This document shows positions 8,370 to 17,693 of a stretch of DNA of 64,000 nt, in pieces. The notes under the pieces were generated by a model. It made no database searches. It was not told the DNA's origin and saw only the letters and a program-made list of their open reading frames with translations. The stretch covers positions 1,860,001 to 1,924,000 of the forward strand of contig CAXXIH010000001.1 in assembly GCA_963663365.2 (NCBI GenBank), read 5' to 3'. Origin of the DNA: G963663365 sp963663365. Lineage in GTDB: Bacteria; Hinthialibacterota; Hinthialibacteria; Hinthialibacterales; G963663365. Positions within the stretch are counted from its first letter, which is position 1. Each line of letters starts with the position of its first letter. The position numbers and the translations under genes are program-made.

Positions 8370-9154
8370 TGGGATGGATACATGTCTTCTTGCAGATAAT
8401 TGGTATTCGAACTCACCGAAGGTTTCGTTTAGCTCTACGCGGCTTCTTGCTTGTTTTTGGCTTGGTAGCAGCATTCTTTACGAGCGTCTTTATCAAGCAG
8501 GGTGAATTTAAGCATGCCTTTTGTTCCTACCTTGTTGTTATTGTATCAGCATTTCTTGAATTTGTTATAGCAGATGTCCTAGCAGAACACTCATTTCCAT
8601 TCAATACTGAGAGGAAATTGGAATTGATGGAAAAGCGTCTTGGGCGTGACATAATCGGCACTATCACGGAACTTCTTAATGAATTAATAAATGAATTTAA
8701 GGCTTGTGATACAGGAAGAATAAGCGCTTGCGTACATGTGACTACTGAACTTGCTGCCACTATGGATCAACCAGTCCGGGGCGGACTGCTTCAACTAACT
8801 GATTATGTGGGTCCTGCTAGTGGCAAAAAAGGTAGAGTAACACTTATTACACAAGGTCTAATTGGCCGATGTGCGCGGACCGGTTCATTTGAGACGGTTA
8901 ATTTTGCAGATTCCTCCGACTATGCAAAGTCCATGGTCCGTGAATTCGGGTTTACTCAAATTGAGGCTGAGCGTCATACAAAATCGGCGCGATCATATCT
9001 AGCATATCCACTGAAACATAGTGAGCGCACGGTTGGCGTTTTGTATTTCTTCTCGACAGAGCCACAAGTCTTCCCATATGCTGTAGACATTGAACTCCTA
9101 GACAAGGCTGCATCATCAATAGTGAATTATATTAAATTGTTACGAATCTTCTGA
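8366..9154 (+). CDS. Membrane-anchored GAF-like sensor protein
   Basis: 262 residues. Two hydrophobic segments (about 24-43 and 51-72) form a short N-terminal hairpin in the membrane. A helical linker (about 80-108) follows, then a C-terminal domain of about 150 residues with GAF-like features: LQLTDYVG, the GLIGRCARTGSFETV helix-strand, SYLAYPLKHSERTVGVLYFFS, and the final helix LDKAASSIVNYIKLL. The GAF domain should face the cytosol. There is no kinase, cyclase or phosphatase output, so any effect must pass through the membrane segments or the co-translated methyltransferase (four-base overlap). I do not recognise a named family for this pair. A weak hairpin with a short T-rich tail follows the stop at 9151-9175. 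Confidence 0.7.
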   Translation: MMGWIHVFLQIIGIRTHRRFRLALRGFLLVFGLVAAFFTSVFIKQGEFKHAFCSYLVVIVSAFLEFVIADVLAEHSFPFNTERKLELMEKRLGRDIIGTITELLNELINEFKACDTGRISACVHVTTELAATMDQPVRGGLLQLTDYVGPASGKKGRVTLITQGLIGRCARTGSFETVNFADSSDYAKSMVREFGFTQIEAERHTKSARSYLAYPLKHSERTVGVLYFFSTEPQVFPYAVDIELLDKAASSIVNYIKLLRIF

Positions 9155-9521
9155 TAATTAGCAAATGCTATCAGTTTGATTTGTATTGAATAAAGTCAAT
9201 GTGAGAGGGCAAGTATGATGGCGCTTGTGAGGATACCATTGAGTGTACCCCAATATCTATAACACTGGCTATTTAGAAAATTTGGGCAGTGAGGGGACTC
9301 TCATAGATTTAGAACGGGAACCGTGAAATGATGTCTATCTTTTGGGGATAGTTTTTCCGCTACGTGGTTGGCACAGGGAGAGAGCAGAAAACCATATAAA
9401 AATTAATTATTTTAAACTCTGGGAAGTATATTTCTGGCCAACCTTCTTCCATGCCAGTTGTGTTTCTGCCCAATTTATACCTTCCATTCTAGGATCAGAC
9501 AAACATACCATAATTGCTTCG
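9155..9521. other. Intergenic region with a partial copy of dispersed repeat R1
   Basis: No gene is seen. Positions 9335-9385 (core TTTTTCCGCTACGTGG, then TTGGCACAGGGAGAG) match the 3' half of the repeat at 17483-17640. The remainder is AT-rich sequence without recognisable structure, ending at the left terminus of the IS21-like element. Confidence 0.55.
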
Positions 9522-9539
9522 TGTCATTTGCCGGTTTAG

Positions 9540-9669
9540 TTTGACCCTATGATTGTCGGCGGATTTGACCCAGGGATCTTCACCGGGTTTGACCCTGTGA
9601 TTTTCGGCGGGTTTGACCCAGGGATCTTCACCCGATTTGCCACCCCCCTGTGATCGGCAGATTTGACCC
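9540..9669 (+). repeat. 24-bp-period repeat array at the IS left end
   Basis: The octamer TTTGACCC or a close form starts at 9540, 9564, 9588, 9612, 9636 (decayed, TTTGCCAC) and 9662. The spacing is exactly 24 bp four times and then 26. Units alternate between two forms (GACCCTNTGATT and GACCCAGGGATC). Two further copies face the other way at the right end, about 25 bp apart (12151-12187). These are most likely transposase-binding sites. There are no unique spacers, so it is not a CRISPR array. Confidence 0.8.
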
Positions 9670-9722
9670 AGGTGGCAGGAGCCTAAACTGCCTCCGTGTT
9701 TAGTGATGAACCGGAGGAAATC

Positions 9723-11250
9723 ATGGAGCAACGCCACGTGAACGAAATTCGCGAAATCATTTATCAAGCCCGCCAAGGGGAAAGTATCCACGGTATAAGC
9801 CATGGCCTGTGCTTGGCCCGGAATACGGTACGCAAATATCTGCGGCTGGCGGAAAACGAAGGCTTCTTGAAGCAGCGCCCAGCCTTTGCCGGATATCCAA
9901 ACCTTAGGCCGGATTTTAGGTCCGCCCCCAGCTCCCCGGCACATGCGTAGCACGGTGGAACCCTATGCGGAACATGTCGAAGCCTTGGTGCGGGATGGGG
10001 TGGAAATGCAGACCATCTGGCAACGTCTGCGCGATGATTACGGCTACACCGGCAGTTATTCCTCCGTGCGCCGGTATGTTCAGCGTGTGTATCCCAAAGA
10101 ACCGGAAGTGGTCTGCCGGGTGGAAACCGAACCGGGCGAAGAAGCACAAGTGGACTTTGTGCAGCGCCGGTCTGCAATGGGATGCGAAAAGTGGACGGCA
10201 GCGAAAAGCCTGGGTGTTCATCATGACTCTATCCTGGTCCCGGCATCAATATGTCGAATGTGTTTTCGATCAGACGGTGCGGACATGGATCCAAATGTCA
10301 TGAACACGCCTTCGCTTGGTTTGGGGGGTGTGGTGCGCCGGGTGGTGATCGACAATCTAAAAGCCGGGGGTGTTGCATTGCGCATATGCACGATCCGGTG
10401 CTGGGGAACTCCATACCGGCGTTTGGCGGAACATTATGGATTTGTGATTTCTCCAAATCGTCCGCGTACACCGCCAACATAAAGGCAAGGTGGAATCGGC
10501 GGTGCATTATTTCAAACGGAACTTTTTAGCTGGGCAAATTGTTTGCCGATCTGCAGGCGCTTAATGAACACGCCCGGCAGTGGGTGATTGAGGTCGCCGG
10601 ACAACGCCGTCATGGCACCACCCGCGAAGCGCCGTTGGCCCGGTTTCATCAAACCGAAGAAGCGGTGCTGATCCCCTTGCCGGATACAACCTTCGATCCG
10701 CTTGTCGCCTTCACCGGGATTGCCACGTGGTCGTCGAAGGCTCTTATTATTCGGTTCCTTACCGTTGGATCGGAAAAACCGTCGATGTGTACACCGGCCC
10801 CCGGATCGTGGAAATCTATGCCGGAATGGAGTTGATCGCCACCCACTTGGCGGCCGGGCGCAAAGGGGAACGCCAAACCCGTATGGAACACTATCCGGAA
10901 TCCAAACGGGCCTACTTAGAAAATCCTCCGGAACGATGCCGTGAGCGGGCCACCCAGGTCGGTCCCGCCTGTGCACAGGTGGTGAGATACGTGTTTGAAA
11001 GGACCGCGTACACGACCGGTTGCGCAGTGTGCAAAGCCTTTTGCGTCTGCAGGAACGCGTCGGCGCGGAACGTTTGGAAAAGGCCTGCGGGCGAGCCCTG
11101 TACTATGGGGATGCTTCGTATCGCCGCATTAAAACGATTTTGGATGCGGGTTTGGATCAGGAACACGTTGAAGAAAACCATACAACAGGTCATTCACCTC
11201 GCGTCCTATCGTTTCGCCCGGCCGGCATCCACATTTTTTGCCCGGGAGGC
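9723..11250 (+). pseudogene. istA: istA-like transposase, frameshifted
   Basis: Fragments of one IS21 IstA can be followed through all three frames. They are an N-terminal helix-turn-helix part from ATG 9723 (NEIREIIYQARQGESIHGIS, RNTVRKYLRLAE); then, shifted near 9930, a part with WQRLRDDYGYTGSYSSVRRY and EPGEEAQVDF, the latter holding the first Asp of the DDE core; then VVIDNLKAG with the second Asp, HYGFVISPNRPRTP, and C-terminal pieces such as RHGTTREAP and YYSVPYRWIGKTVDVY. At least five frame changes and internal stops interrupt it, so it cannot make an active enzyme unless several bases are misread. Confidence 0.85.
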
Positions 11251-11256
11251 GCCCTC

Positions 11257-12131
11257 ATGCTGACGCATCCCCTCATGCCCAAACCTAAAAGCCCTGAAGT
11301 TGTCGGGTATTTTGGATACGCTCGATCAACGGGCGCAAGCCGCGCAAGAGCAATCGCTTACACCTGTCGAATTCTTAGGGCTGTTGCTGGATGATGAACT
11401 GGAACGCCGTGAACATCAGCGGTTGCATAAACGCATCAAGGAAGCCGGGATCGAAGAGCCGAAGACCTTGCACCGGTTCGATTTTTCAGGCCGCCCCCCA
11501 ATGTGCCGAAAACCCTAGTAGCGGATTTGGCTTTATGCCGGTTTGTTGAGCAAGGTGAAAACCTTTTGTTTTGTGGACCGACCGGGACGGGCAAATCGCA
11601 TCTTGCTCAAAGCCTTGGCACATGAAGCGATTAAACACGGGTTACCGCGCTTTGTACCGGCCCACGCATACGCTCCTTGCACGCCTTGCACGCCAGCCGT
11701 GCCGATGGAAACCTATCCCAAACACCGTTTCCGGTTGATGCAAGTCGATGTCTTGGTGTTGGAATGACTTTGGGCTGGTGCCCTTGTCCGCCCAGGCGGC
11801 GCGAAGACCTCTACGAGATCATCCGCGAACGGTATGAGCAGAAATCCATTTTTTTGACCAGCAATCGCGCTCCTGAGGAATGGGCTGAGGGTGTTCGGTA
11901 CTCCCCTCTTGGCCTCCGCCGCTTTAGACCCGCCTGACGCACCACGCGCATGTAATTACCTATCACCGGCTCCAGTTACCGGCAACGAAAACGGAAAACC
12001 AATACCAAACCCAAGGAAAAGAAGAGCAACTGAAAATTCTTTTGATGGGCTCCGGTCGCCTATGGCTCCCTCCGCCCAACAAAACATACAACCTGAATGG
12101 AGTAAAATCAAAACGCATATTCGTAAAATAA
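11257..12131 (+). pseudogene. istB: istB-like helper ATPase, frameshifted
   Basis: Starts at ATG 11257 (MLTHPLMPKPKSPEV) just after istA. The pieces, in order, are LSGILDTLDQRAQAAQEQ and LLLDDELERREHQRLHKRIK, a Walker A segment FCGPTGTGKSHLAQ, RDLYEIIRERYEQKSIFLTS with SNRAPEEW, and a C-terminal HAHVITYHR region. They lie in different frames and are broken near 11300, 11515, 11600 and 11770. IstB is the AAA+ partner of IstA in IS21 transposition; this copy is inactive as read. Confidence 0.85.
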
Positions 12132-12205
12132 GCCTGCCCCGGTTCAAAACAACTGGGTCAGATCAAACCGGCAACAGCTGGGTCAAATCTACCCGGCTAT
12201 TGACA

Positions 12206-12702
12206 AGGGCGTTGTGGCTTTGGCCACGCCGAGGCGATAGGCCTATTGGATTAAGAGAGTTGCGAATTGGTGTGAGGTGTGGGTACTCGCGCGAGCAAAA
12301 GAGGCGGAACCCGGAATGGTATACCAAATAGTCCCTGTTCCTATCTACACACTCCCGGGAATGAATAAGCCAAGCGCCGAAGGCGCGACGATGGAATAGC
12401 CTCGGGCGAGCGTAGCGGTGCCCGGGGGTACAGAAATTCAAAAAAATCCCGAGCCCTGTAAGGGCGGAAGAGAGCCTTATTTCACCGGCGGAAAACCGCT
12501 CAATTTACATTTCTTGCGCCATTACAGGGCTGATGGTTTGGGGGATGGTGACCCAGCCTGGCGCCCTTCGCCCGCCGTTAGCGGTCTCGGCTTAGGCTGG
12601 GCTATTGCTTTTCGCCCCTCCGGGGCTCTTAATTCGATAAATACGTAACTATTATTTAATATCTGTTCGCCACCCGATAAGAGATACAGATGTAGATTCG
12701 CC
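12206..12702. repeat. Non-coding block of short GC-rich inverted repeats
   Basis: Nearly 500 bp with no credible gene but several short palindromic modules: GCGCCGAAGGCGC near 12376, GAGCCCTGTAAGGGCGGA near 12453 with its inverted partner ATTACAGGGCT near 12522, CCTCGGGCGAGCG, CAGCCTGG...CTGGGCT (12555-12602) and GCCCCTCCGGGGC near 12615. This style resembles REP-type repeats moved by IS200/IS605-like (RAYT) transposases; no such transposase is in the window. A T-rich stretch and the end of the next minus-strand gene follow. Confidence 0.5.
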
Positions 12703-15700
12703 CTAGTCCTTTTTTAGTGGCTGGCAGGATGTGATTCCCGCTCTTTGGGCTCGGGAAAGACCGAACACGGTTTGACGGCTTCCCTGTGAGAATCCTTTCC
12801 CCCATCCTGTCAGTCCGGAATCGAACGCTCCGGCCATCATCTCTTCCCAGAATTCGAGATACTTTTTGTCACCCGTTGTCTCATAGGCGAATCCGATGAT
12901 ATCGGCGTTCATGAGGCATTCGTGTCCTCGATGCCCTTTGCCAACGAAATTGGGAGCGTTGGTAATGTACTTAAAACCGTTCCCGGGCTCCCAAGACTCG
13001 TTCATGAGCCAATCGGCTGTGTTGACCAACATCCGCTCCACCTCCGGACGGTCCCTCGGCTCGACCTCCAGATAGCGAAGCAAACCGAAACCGAGGATTC
13101 CCGTGGCAAAGGCTTTGCCGCCGACCACAGGCACACCGAGCGTTTCGTTTAGAGGCGGCACATGAGGCCATCCGCCGTGCTCGGGATCATGGCGTTCGAG
13201 GCAACGCTGCACCATGATACGCGCCGCGTTGAGATAGTAGGGATTTCCTGTGAACAGATAGGCCCCGGACGCGTTAATCAAAGGCCATCCGCCGCCGCGC
13301 TCGATTTCGAAATCGAAAGTGGGAGTCAGGAAATCGGCCTGACGCGTGCACACGCGCTCGGCGGTGTCCAGCAGAAAGGCATCGCCTGTCAGCAAGCCAT
13401 AGAGCCAGACGCCGTCTTCGAAAATATGGCCTTGCGGATCCATCCCACCTTTGAAGGTGCCGGGCTCGCTGGATGCATACTTGCGCGCATGCTCATCGAA
13501 GCCCAGCGCGTCGGGGGATCTTTGTGTACCCACATGGTTGAAGGAGTGTTCCCAGACCACGCCGGGGAGGTTCTCGGTCCATGCGCCCCGGATTGTATCG
13601 ACTGTTGCATAGTGCCGGGCCATTTCGAGGCCGGGCAAGAAATATTGTCTGTCGCCCGTGCGCATCCATTGCAGGCCTACACACCAAGCCAGGTCATATT
13701 CATTGTTCCCCGCATTGTATCCTCGCTCCCCATACCAGTCGCCAAAATTCATCCACCCATACATCCGATTCGATTCACGCGCTTGAGTGAGTCCATCGAA
13801 TCCACCATCGAAAAACGTTTCATACGAATCCCAGACACCCGGCGTTCTCGGAAATACCCCTCCTCCCAAACTTCCCGTCGAACAGAGATATTCGGAAGAT
13901 GCCTGCGCCAGCAGCGGTTGAGTGAACCACTGCGCCTGTTGAACTACGGCCTCTTCATTTTCGTTCGCATTGAACCACAAATAGAACTCATGCTGCGTGG
14001 CTTGCCCGGCCCGCATGAGATAACAACCATCTTCAAACCACGCGTACAAACGATGGAACCATCCATCGGCGTTCTGTACGGAGTAGGTATTCGGCGCCAA
14101 GGCGGGTAGCAAATCCACTCGCAAACTCGTCGTATCCAGTTCCAGCGCACTGGGGTATGTCTGCCAGAAATCGCGGCAAAGAAGCGACATTACTTCTGCA
14201 TCTTGGCTCATCGATACGAGTCCCATGGCCCGTTCGCCTTCCTCCAGTTCGGTGCCGCACGACCGTGTATAGTGGTTATCTTGGTCCTGGAAGAGACGCA
14301 TCGATTCGCCTTCCGGGACTTTTACGAGCGTCTGGCCCTGAAACGCTCCACGCAGGTTGGGGCCGCCAGCCACGGGCACATTGACCGACACGCGCCTGAT
14401 CTTTCGAAACTGCGGCTCTGCATCCCCATTCCATAGGGTTACATTGACTGCCATGCCCGGCATTCCCTGCCAAAACGTGAGCCGAAAAAGGTAGTGCCAT
14501 CCGAGGCCGCCGTTAGGACCTCGCATCACGCCTGCGCATTCGACAACAGCACGTATCGGCCCGTTCTCGCGGACATCGACCACCTTGGGGGCGGCGCAAT
14601 ACAGGACCTGACCTTCTCCTGTCTCAATCGCCAAACCCGACTCCGCCGAACCTGTCGTCACTTCCGCCGCGCCAATCATCCCGTCCCGGTTTTTGTCGAA
14701 CCCGTACCGGCCAAAGAACGCCGCTCCCTTCTTGGCGATTGTGAAGCTCGTAGCGCCGGTCGATAGTTCCCATTCTTCAGGGGATTCTTTGATGGTGAGA
14801 AGCCGGTTGGAATCGGTGGTCTCTGTTGTTCCACCGGATTGGGTTTCTAGACGATACGCGCCGAGGCGGCCGCTATCCGCAAGGAAATCTAAGGTCGTCC
14901 ATTTGACGCTTCCATCGTCCCAAATCGAGGTGGTTGAGGCTTGGAGGGGCACACGTTTGCCTTGAGGGTCCGCCAGGCTGAGGTCGGCCGCTTGCGCGAG
15001 TTTCCCCCGCGAAAAGGGCATGCCAATCGTAACCGGCCAAGCATGGCGCTTTGTGTCCGTGGGCTCTTCGATTGCGAGGTCGATTGCGAATGCCTGGGAT
15101 GATGCCGGTTTCTTAGGCGTTGCACGGAAGGTGAACGGCTGCGAGGCCAGCTCTTCGCCCCGCAACATCGTCACAATCCGGCCCGAGTATTCCGCTGTGG
15201 GATCAAGTCCCACGAGCCGGATGCGGTGATTGCGTCCTTCCGCTTGCGATATGGCAGATTGGGAGGTGGAGCCTGTGCTCTGATACTCGATCCATCCTGT
15301 CTTTACGATGCCTGTGGTTGTCCAGCAGACGTCTACGCTTCCCGGCTCGGTGCACCAAGTTTCGATGAATTTGAACTCCGGCAGCGGAGGGATAATGGGC
15401 TGCTTTGCAAAGACCAAGTCATAAATTCGATAGCAGCCCACCGGAGTTAAACAGGTGAAGTCGAGGGCATCGCCCGGTTTGACTTTCAGTACTTGGGAGA
15501 AACTGTAGAGAGCCTTGCCATTCTCATCGGTTCCGTAAATCGTGCCGATCTCACGCCCCTTACAGGTGACTTTCAGGCTTTCGATACCATCGGGATCATC
15601 GACGAGAATCACGCCCAGATAGAAACTCCCCTCACGGTCGAAGACGTACCGGAAACTGTGCCCTGTATCGAGTCCACGCAGCCGGTTTCCTTCACTGACA

Positions 15701-15873
15701 AATCCGACCCAATCTGTGGTTTCCACAGTGGGGACGATGAATCCCTGGCCTTCGCCTGCCAACCACGCATCCATCTCCGGCCAAAGCGCAAGGCGTTCGA
15801 CCTCACCCGCAAAGACCGTCCCACACCCCATTACAAAGAGACTAAAGCCCACAACGGCGGCGATTCTGCGCAT
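12703..15873 (-). CDS. Secreted PcRGLX/YetA-like polysaccharide lyase-family protein with FN3 domain
   Basis: A 1056-residue exported protein from ATG 15871-15873 (MRRIAAVVGFSLFVMGCG; AAAGGA about 10 bp upstream). After a Sec signal peptide comes a beta-rich carbohydrate-binding-like part (to about 160) and a fibronectin-III-like domain (about 170-255, IEYQSTGSTS, IRLVGLDPTAEYSGRI). The RIFT-barrel domain of the PcRGLX/YetA type follows (about 260-560; VTIGMPFSRGKL and the hallmark WDDGSVKWTTLDF), then a long helical part of (alpha/alpha)-barrel style (WMNFGDWYGERGYNAGNNEYD, HSFNHVG). PcRGLX is an exo-acting rhamnogalacturonan lyase (PL26), so action on pectin side or main chains is inferred. 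A Cys in the signal peptide (VMGC) could allow lipoprotein processing. The long plus-strand frames opposite it are shadows. Confidence 0.75.
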   Translation of the reverse strand: MRRIAAVVGFSLFVMGCGTVFAGEVERLALWPEMDAWLAGEGQGFIVPTVETTDWVGFVSEGNRLRGLDTGHSFRYVFDREGSFYLGVILVDDPDGIESLKVTCKGREIGTIYGTDENGKALYSFSQVLKVKPGDALDFTCLTPVGCYRIYDLVFAKQPIIPPLPEFKFIETWCTEPGSVDVCWTTTGIVKTGWIEYQSTGSTSQSAISQAEGRNHRIRLVGLDPTAEYSGRIVTMLRGEELASQPFTFRATPKKPASSQAFAIDLAIEEPTDTKRHAWPVTIGMPFSRGKLAQAADLSLADPQGKRVPLQASTTSIWDDGSVKWTTLDFLADSGRLGAYRLETQSGGTTETTDSNRLLTIKESPEEWELSTGATSFTIAKKGAAFFGRYGFDKNRDGMIGAAEVTTGSAESGLAIETGEGQVLYCAAPKVVDVRENGPIRAVVECAGVMRGPNGGLGWHYLFRLTFWQGMPGMAVNVTLWNGDAEPQFRKIRRVSVNVPVAGGPNLRGAFQGQTLVKVPEGESMRLFQDQDNHYTRSCGTELEEGERAMGLVSMSQDAEVMSLLCRDFWQTYPSALELDTTSLRVDLLPALAPNTYSVQNADGWFHRLYAWFEDGCYLMRAGQATQHEFYLWFNANENEEAVVQQAQWFTQPLLAQASSEYLCSTGSLGGGVFPRTPGVWDSYETFFDGGFDGLTQARESNRMYGWMNFGDWYGERGYNAGNNEYDLAWCVGLQWMRTGDRQYFLPGLEMARHYATVDTIRGAWTENLPGVVWEHSFNHVGTQRSPDALGFDEHARKYASSEPGTFKGGMDPQGHIFEDGVWLYGLLTGDAFLLDTAERVCTRQADFLTPTFDFEIERGGGWPLINASGAYLFTGNPYYLNAARIMVQRCLERHDPEHGGWPHVPPLNETLGVPVVGGKAFATGILGFGLLRYLEVEPRDRPEVERMLVNTADWLMNESWEPGNGFKYITNAPNFVGKGHRGHECLMNADIIGFAYETTGDKKYLEFWEEMMAGAFDSGLTGWGKGFSQGSRQTVFGLSRAQRAGITSCQPLKKD

Positions 15874-15975
15874 TATTGTCCATTCCTTTAGCATCAAAGG
15901 TCATTCTCCAAGAAGGTGGCGTTCTACAAGCGGTGGAAAAAACAGGAGTCCCGATCCAAGGATTTCGCAAGGTAG

Positions 15976-16057
15976 GCGGCATCCGGATTGGAGCGGCCTG
16001 TGCCACTCAGTGTCCATAAGTTAATAATTCAATATTGTTAATAATATTGGCAGATTT
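15976..16057. repeat. Dispersed repeat R2, copy 1
   Basis: GGCGGCATCCG, then GCGGCCTGTGCCACTCAGTG and an AT-rich tail ending in TTGGCAGATTT, lie upstream of the lyase gene. A diverged copy with the same landmarks occurs at 24997-25106. Confidence 0.5.
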
Positions 16058-16079
16058 GGATTCAATTAAAAACTGATGT

Positions 16080-16133
16080 TGTCCGGACCGGCTGCTCTCC
16101 GACCTAGAAGAAGAATTAGAGAAATACGAATAG
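16080..16133 (+). pseudogene. Decayed C-terminal gene tail (PD.L..DLEEELEKYE-stop)
   Basis: Eighteen codons read CPDRLLSDLEEELEKYE-stop and match the end of the 56-codon frame at 38064-38234 (SPDWLRYDLQEEFAKYE-stop) in both DNA and protein. No gene body precedes it here. It looks like the last trace of a deleted gene of unknown family. Confidence 0.45.
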
Positions 16134-16139
16134 TAAATG

Positions 16140-16760
16140 TTATCCCCCGAGAGCACCGCTCACGGGCAAGTCACCGCCGAAATAGACGATGTCCCCCCAG
16201 CTGTGCAGGCCGTTCGATGGTTTATAGGGTGGTCCCGCACCATACGTGAAGTTATCGCACACCAGGTTCGGTGGCAGAAAATAGAGTCCACTCTGTTGAT
16301 AGTCCGGCCCCATGCTCAGTATACAGTAGCCTTTTTTCCATACCGCCGGGCATGCGGTTTCCATGTAACTGCCGAAACGCTGTTGGTAATGGTAGAACAT
16401 ATACGAACCGGTGTGCCCGCCGTCATGTCCTGTCTGTGCCTCTATCTGTGAGAACTTGAGAAACGGGTCAGGCATGGTGATGTCTCCCAAGTACGCTGTT
16501 GGTGTGGTGAGAGGGAAGAGAACCGGATTAACAAGATACTTGTAATACAGGCTGCTGTTGGTTTCGTCGCAAGGATAGTCATTGTGGTCGAGAAAGTACG
16601 ATTCCAGAGCCGTAGCCAGTGAACGGAGGTCGGCCTTAGCGCGGGCGACCTTGGCCCGTGTCTGCGCGTTCATAAAATTAGGTACCGCAATTGCGGCCAA
16701 AATACCGATAATCGCCACTACAATCAGGAGTTCGATCAATGTGAAAGCTTCGCGTCTCAT
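16140..16760 (-). CDS. Type II secretion/type IV pseudopilin (prepilin N-terminal signal)
   Basis: 206 residues starting MRREAFTLIELLIVVA, a class III signal. A prepilin peptidase would cut before F6 and methylate it, and Glu at mature position 5 is present. The hydrophobic helix and NAQTRAKVARAKADLRSL are followed by a globular domain of about 150 residues with a tail containing YKPSNGLHSWGDIVYFGGDLP. This tail type (PSNG..S.GDI) is shared with the pseudopilin at 63301-63843 and recurs in large pseudopilin families of Hydrogenedentota, Sumerlaeota and PVC genomes. It has no pilus assembly genes beside it, so it probably uses machinery encoded elsewhere. Confidence 0.88.
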   Translation of the reverse strand: MRREAFTLIELLIVVAIIGILAAIAVPNFMNAQTRAKVARAKADLRSLATALESYFLDHNDYPCDETNSSLYYKYLVNPVLFPLTTPTAYLGDITMPDPFLKFSQIEAQTGHDGGHTGSYMFYHYQQRFGSYMETACPAVWKKGYCILSMGPDYQQSGLYFLPPNLVCDNFTYGAGPPYKPSNGLHSWGDIVYFGGDLPVSGALGG

Positions 16761-16882
16761 TTCACTTTGGATTTCCTATTTGAGTTTTCGATTTTCCTCC
16801 GGAAGGCGCGAGCCATAAGATGTCCCGGCCCTGAATACCTGATTCTAATCCGCCGGTAGGCACCTTGACAAGGAGGCTGATC

Positions 16883-17425
16883 ATGAACAATTACTGGCAA
16901 ATCGTGATTGAGCGGCAATTCGCAGCGGCAGTCCAAATGATGTGGGCAGCCATCAAGGCCTGTCCGGACAGCCTGTGGGATGACCGCACCGACGGCTCTC
17001 CCTTTTGGCACCTAGCCTATCATGCGCTGTTTTTTACCGATTTCTACTTATCTGACGATGAAAAGTCATTCCGGGCGATGGACTACCACGAGGACAAGGC
17101 GCACTTTCTACCGGGCGATTACAGGGAATTCGGTGGCATTGTCACAACACCTGAGAAGGCATATACCCGGGATCAGCTGCTGGATTACGCCGATCACTGT
17201 CTTCGGAAATGCCACGAGGCGTTCGAGAAACTAACGGATCAGCGGGCACTCGAGCGATGCGGATTCTGGTGGTACGAGCTGAATGTCGGGGAGTTTCTGC
17301 TCAACAACTTGCGTCATGTCCAACACCACGCCGGTCAATTGACTCTTCTGCTCCGCCGCCGCGCCGATATCGGCGTCGATTGGTTCGGCACGAAAGACAA
17401 TCAGCCCCCGTCTCCGACATGGTAA
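16883..17425 (+). CDS. DinB-family four-helix-bundle protein
   Basis: 180 residues from ATG 16883, chosen over an upstream in-frame start because AGGAGG lies 7 bp before it. The fold is read from helix-rich sequence with FWHLAYHALFF (first His of the metal triad), a middle segment ending LLDYADHCLRKC, and a final helix with NLRHVQHHAGQL supplying the HxxxH pair. DinB-like proteins include metal-binding thiol transferases (bacillithiol or mycothiol dependent) and many uncharacterised stress proteins. The substrate is unknown. A truncated duplicate of its start, including the ribosome-binding site, lies at 25353-25439. Downstream is a dispersed repeat and the terminator of the opposite gene. 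Confidence 0.82.
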   Translation: MNNYWQIVIERQFAAAVQMMWAAIKACPDSLWDDRTDGSPFWHLAYHALFFTDFYLSDDEKSFRAMDYHEDKAHFLPGDYREFGGIVTTPEKAYTRDQLLDYADHCLRKCHEAFEKLTDQRALERCGFWWYELNVGEFLLNNLRHVQHHAGQLTLLLRRRADIGVDWFGTKDNQPPSPTW

Positions 17426-17482
17426 TTGGTTGCGTTGTTAATGTGAGATTTTGCTATGAGCAAACCGGGCTGTGTTCAAAAG

Positions 17483-17640
17483 AATGGGCAACTTAATTTT
17501 CCGGCTCTTCAAGGATTTTAGTAGAGTTAAGAAAGTGATTCATGATGTTGCCATCCGATTTGCGGTTGGCAGGCACATTCATGCTTATCTTTATTGGATA
17601 ACTTTTCCGCTATGTGGTTGGCACAGGCAGAGGGAGAAAA
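17483..17640. repeat. Dispersed intergenic repeat R1, fullest copy
   Basis: About 160 bp. Landmarks in order are AAAGAATGGGCAACTTAATT, TTCCGGCTCTTCAAGGAT, CATCCGATTTGCGGTTGG, CAGGCACAT, TTTATTGGATAACTTTTCC and GCTATGTGGTTGGCACAGG. Related or partial copies occur at 9335-9385, 26705-26797, 29383-29490 and 32187-32290, all between genes. It has no open frame of note. Confidence 0.7.
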
Positions 17641-17680
17641 ACAACCCACCTTGCTTCATTGAAACAAGGTGGGTTGTTTT
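17638..17680 (-). terminator. Strong (bidirectional) hairpin terminator after the symporter gene
   Basis: Sixteen-base-pair perfect stem AAAACAACCCACCTTG/CAAGGTGGGTTGTTTT with an 11-base loop. It has A and T tracts on both sides, so it can act in either direction. It lies 14 bp beyond the symporter stop on the minus strand. Confidence 0.9.
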
Positions 17681-17693
17681 ATGTCGACTCGGA

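Larger units (their letters stand above)
9522..12205 (+). mobile_element. Decayed IS21-family insertion sequence
   Basis: The element is about 2.68 kb and bounded by 26-bp imperfect inverted repeats, 9522-9547 and 12180-12205, which match at 20 of 26 positions. Both start with TGTCA, carry an inner GCCGG and end in TTTGACCC. Inside lie an istA-like transposase and an istB-like ATPase in the usual order, both broken by frameshifts. Flanking bases show no clear target-site duplication, as expected for an old insertion or one whose flank has changed. IS21 elements are large two-gene insertion sequences with multiple transposase-binding repeats near the ends, which fits the array at 9540-9669. 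Confidence 0.85.

Noticed and set aside
7208..9521. Integrative element attached at tRNA-Gln
   Set aside because: No integrase and no second copy of the tRNA 3' end was found downstream in the window, so att sites cannot be supported.
9540..9669. CRISPR array
   Set aside because: The 24-bp repeats are contiguous and alternate between two related forms, with no unique spacers. They fit transposase-binding sites at an IS end.
9723..12131. Active IS21 transposase
   Set aside because: Each gene needs several frame changes to read through. Sequencing errors could cause one or two, but not this many alongside decayed repeats.
13162..14109. Long plus-strand frame of 315 codons
   Set aside because: It lies wholly opposite the PcRGLX-like gene, whose product has a signal peptide and family motifs. 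The antisense product has no recognisable domain, so it is a shadow of codon bias.
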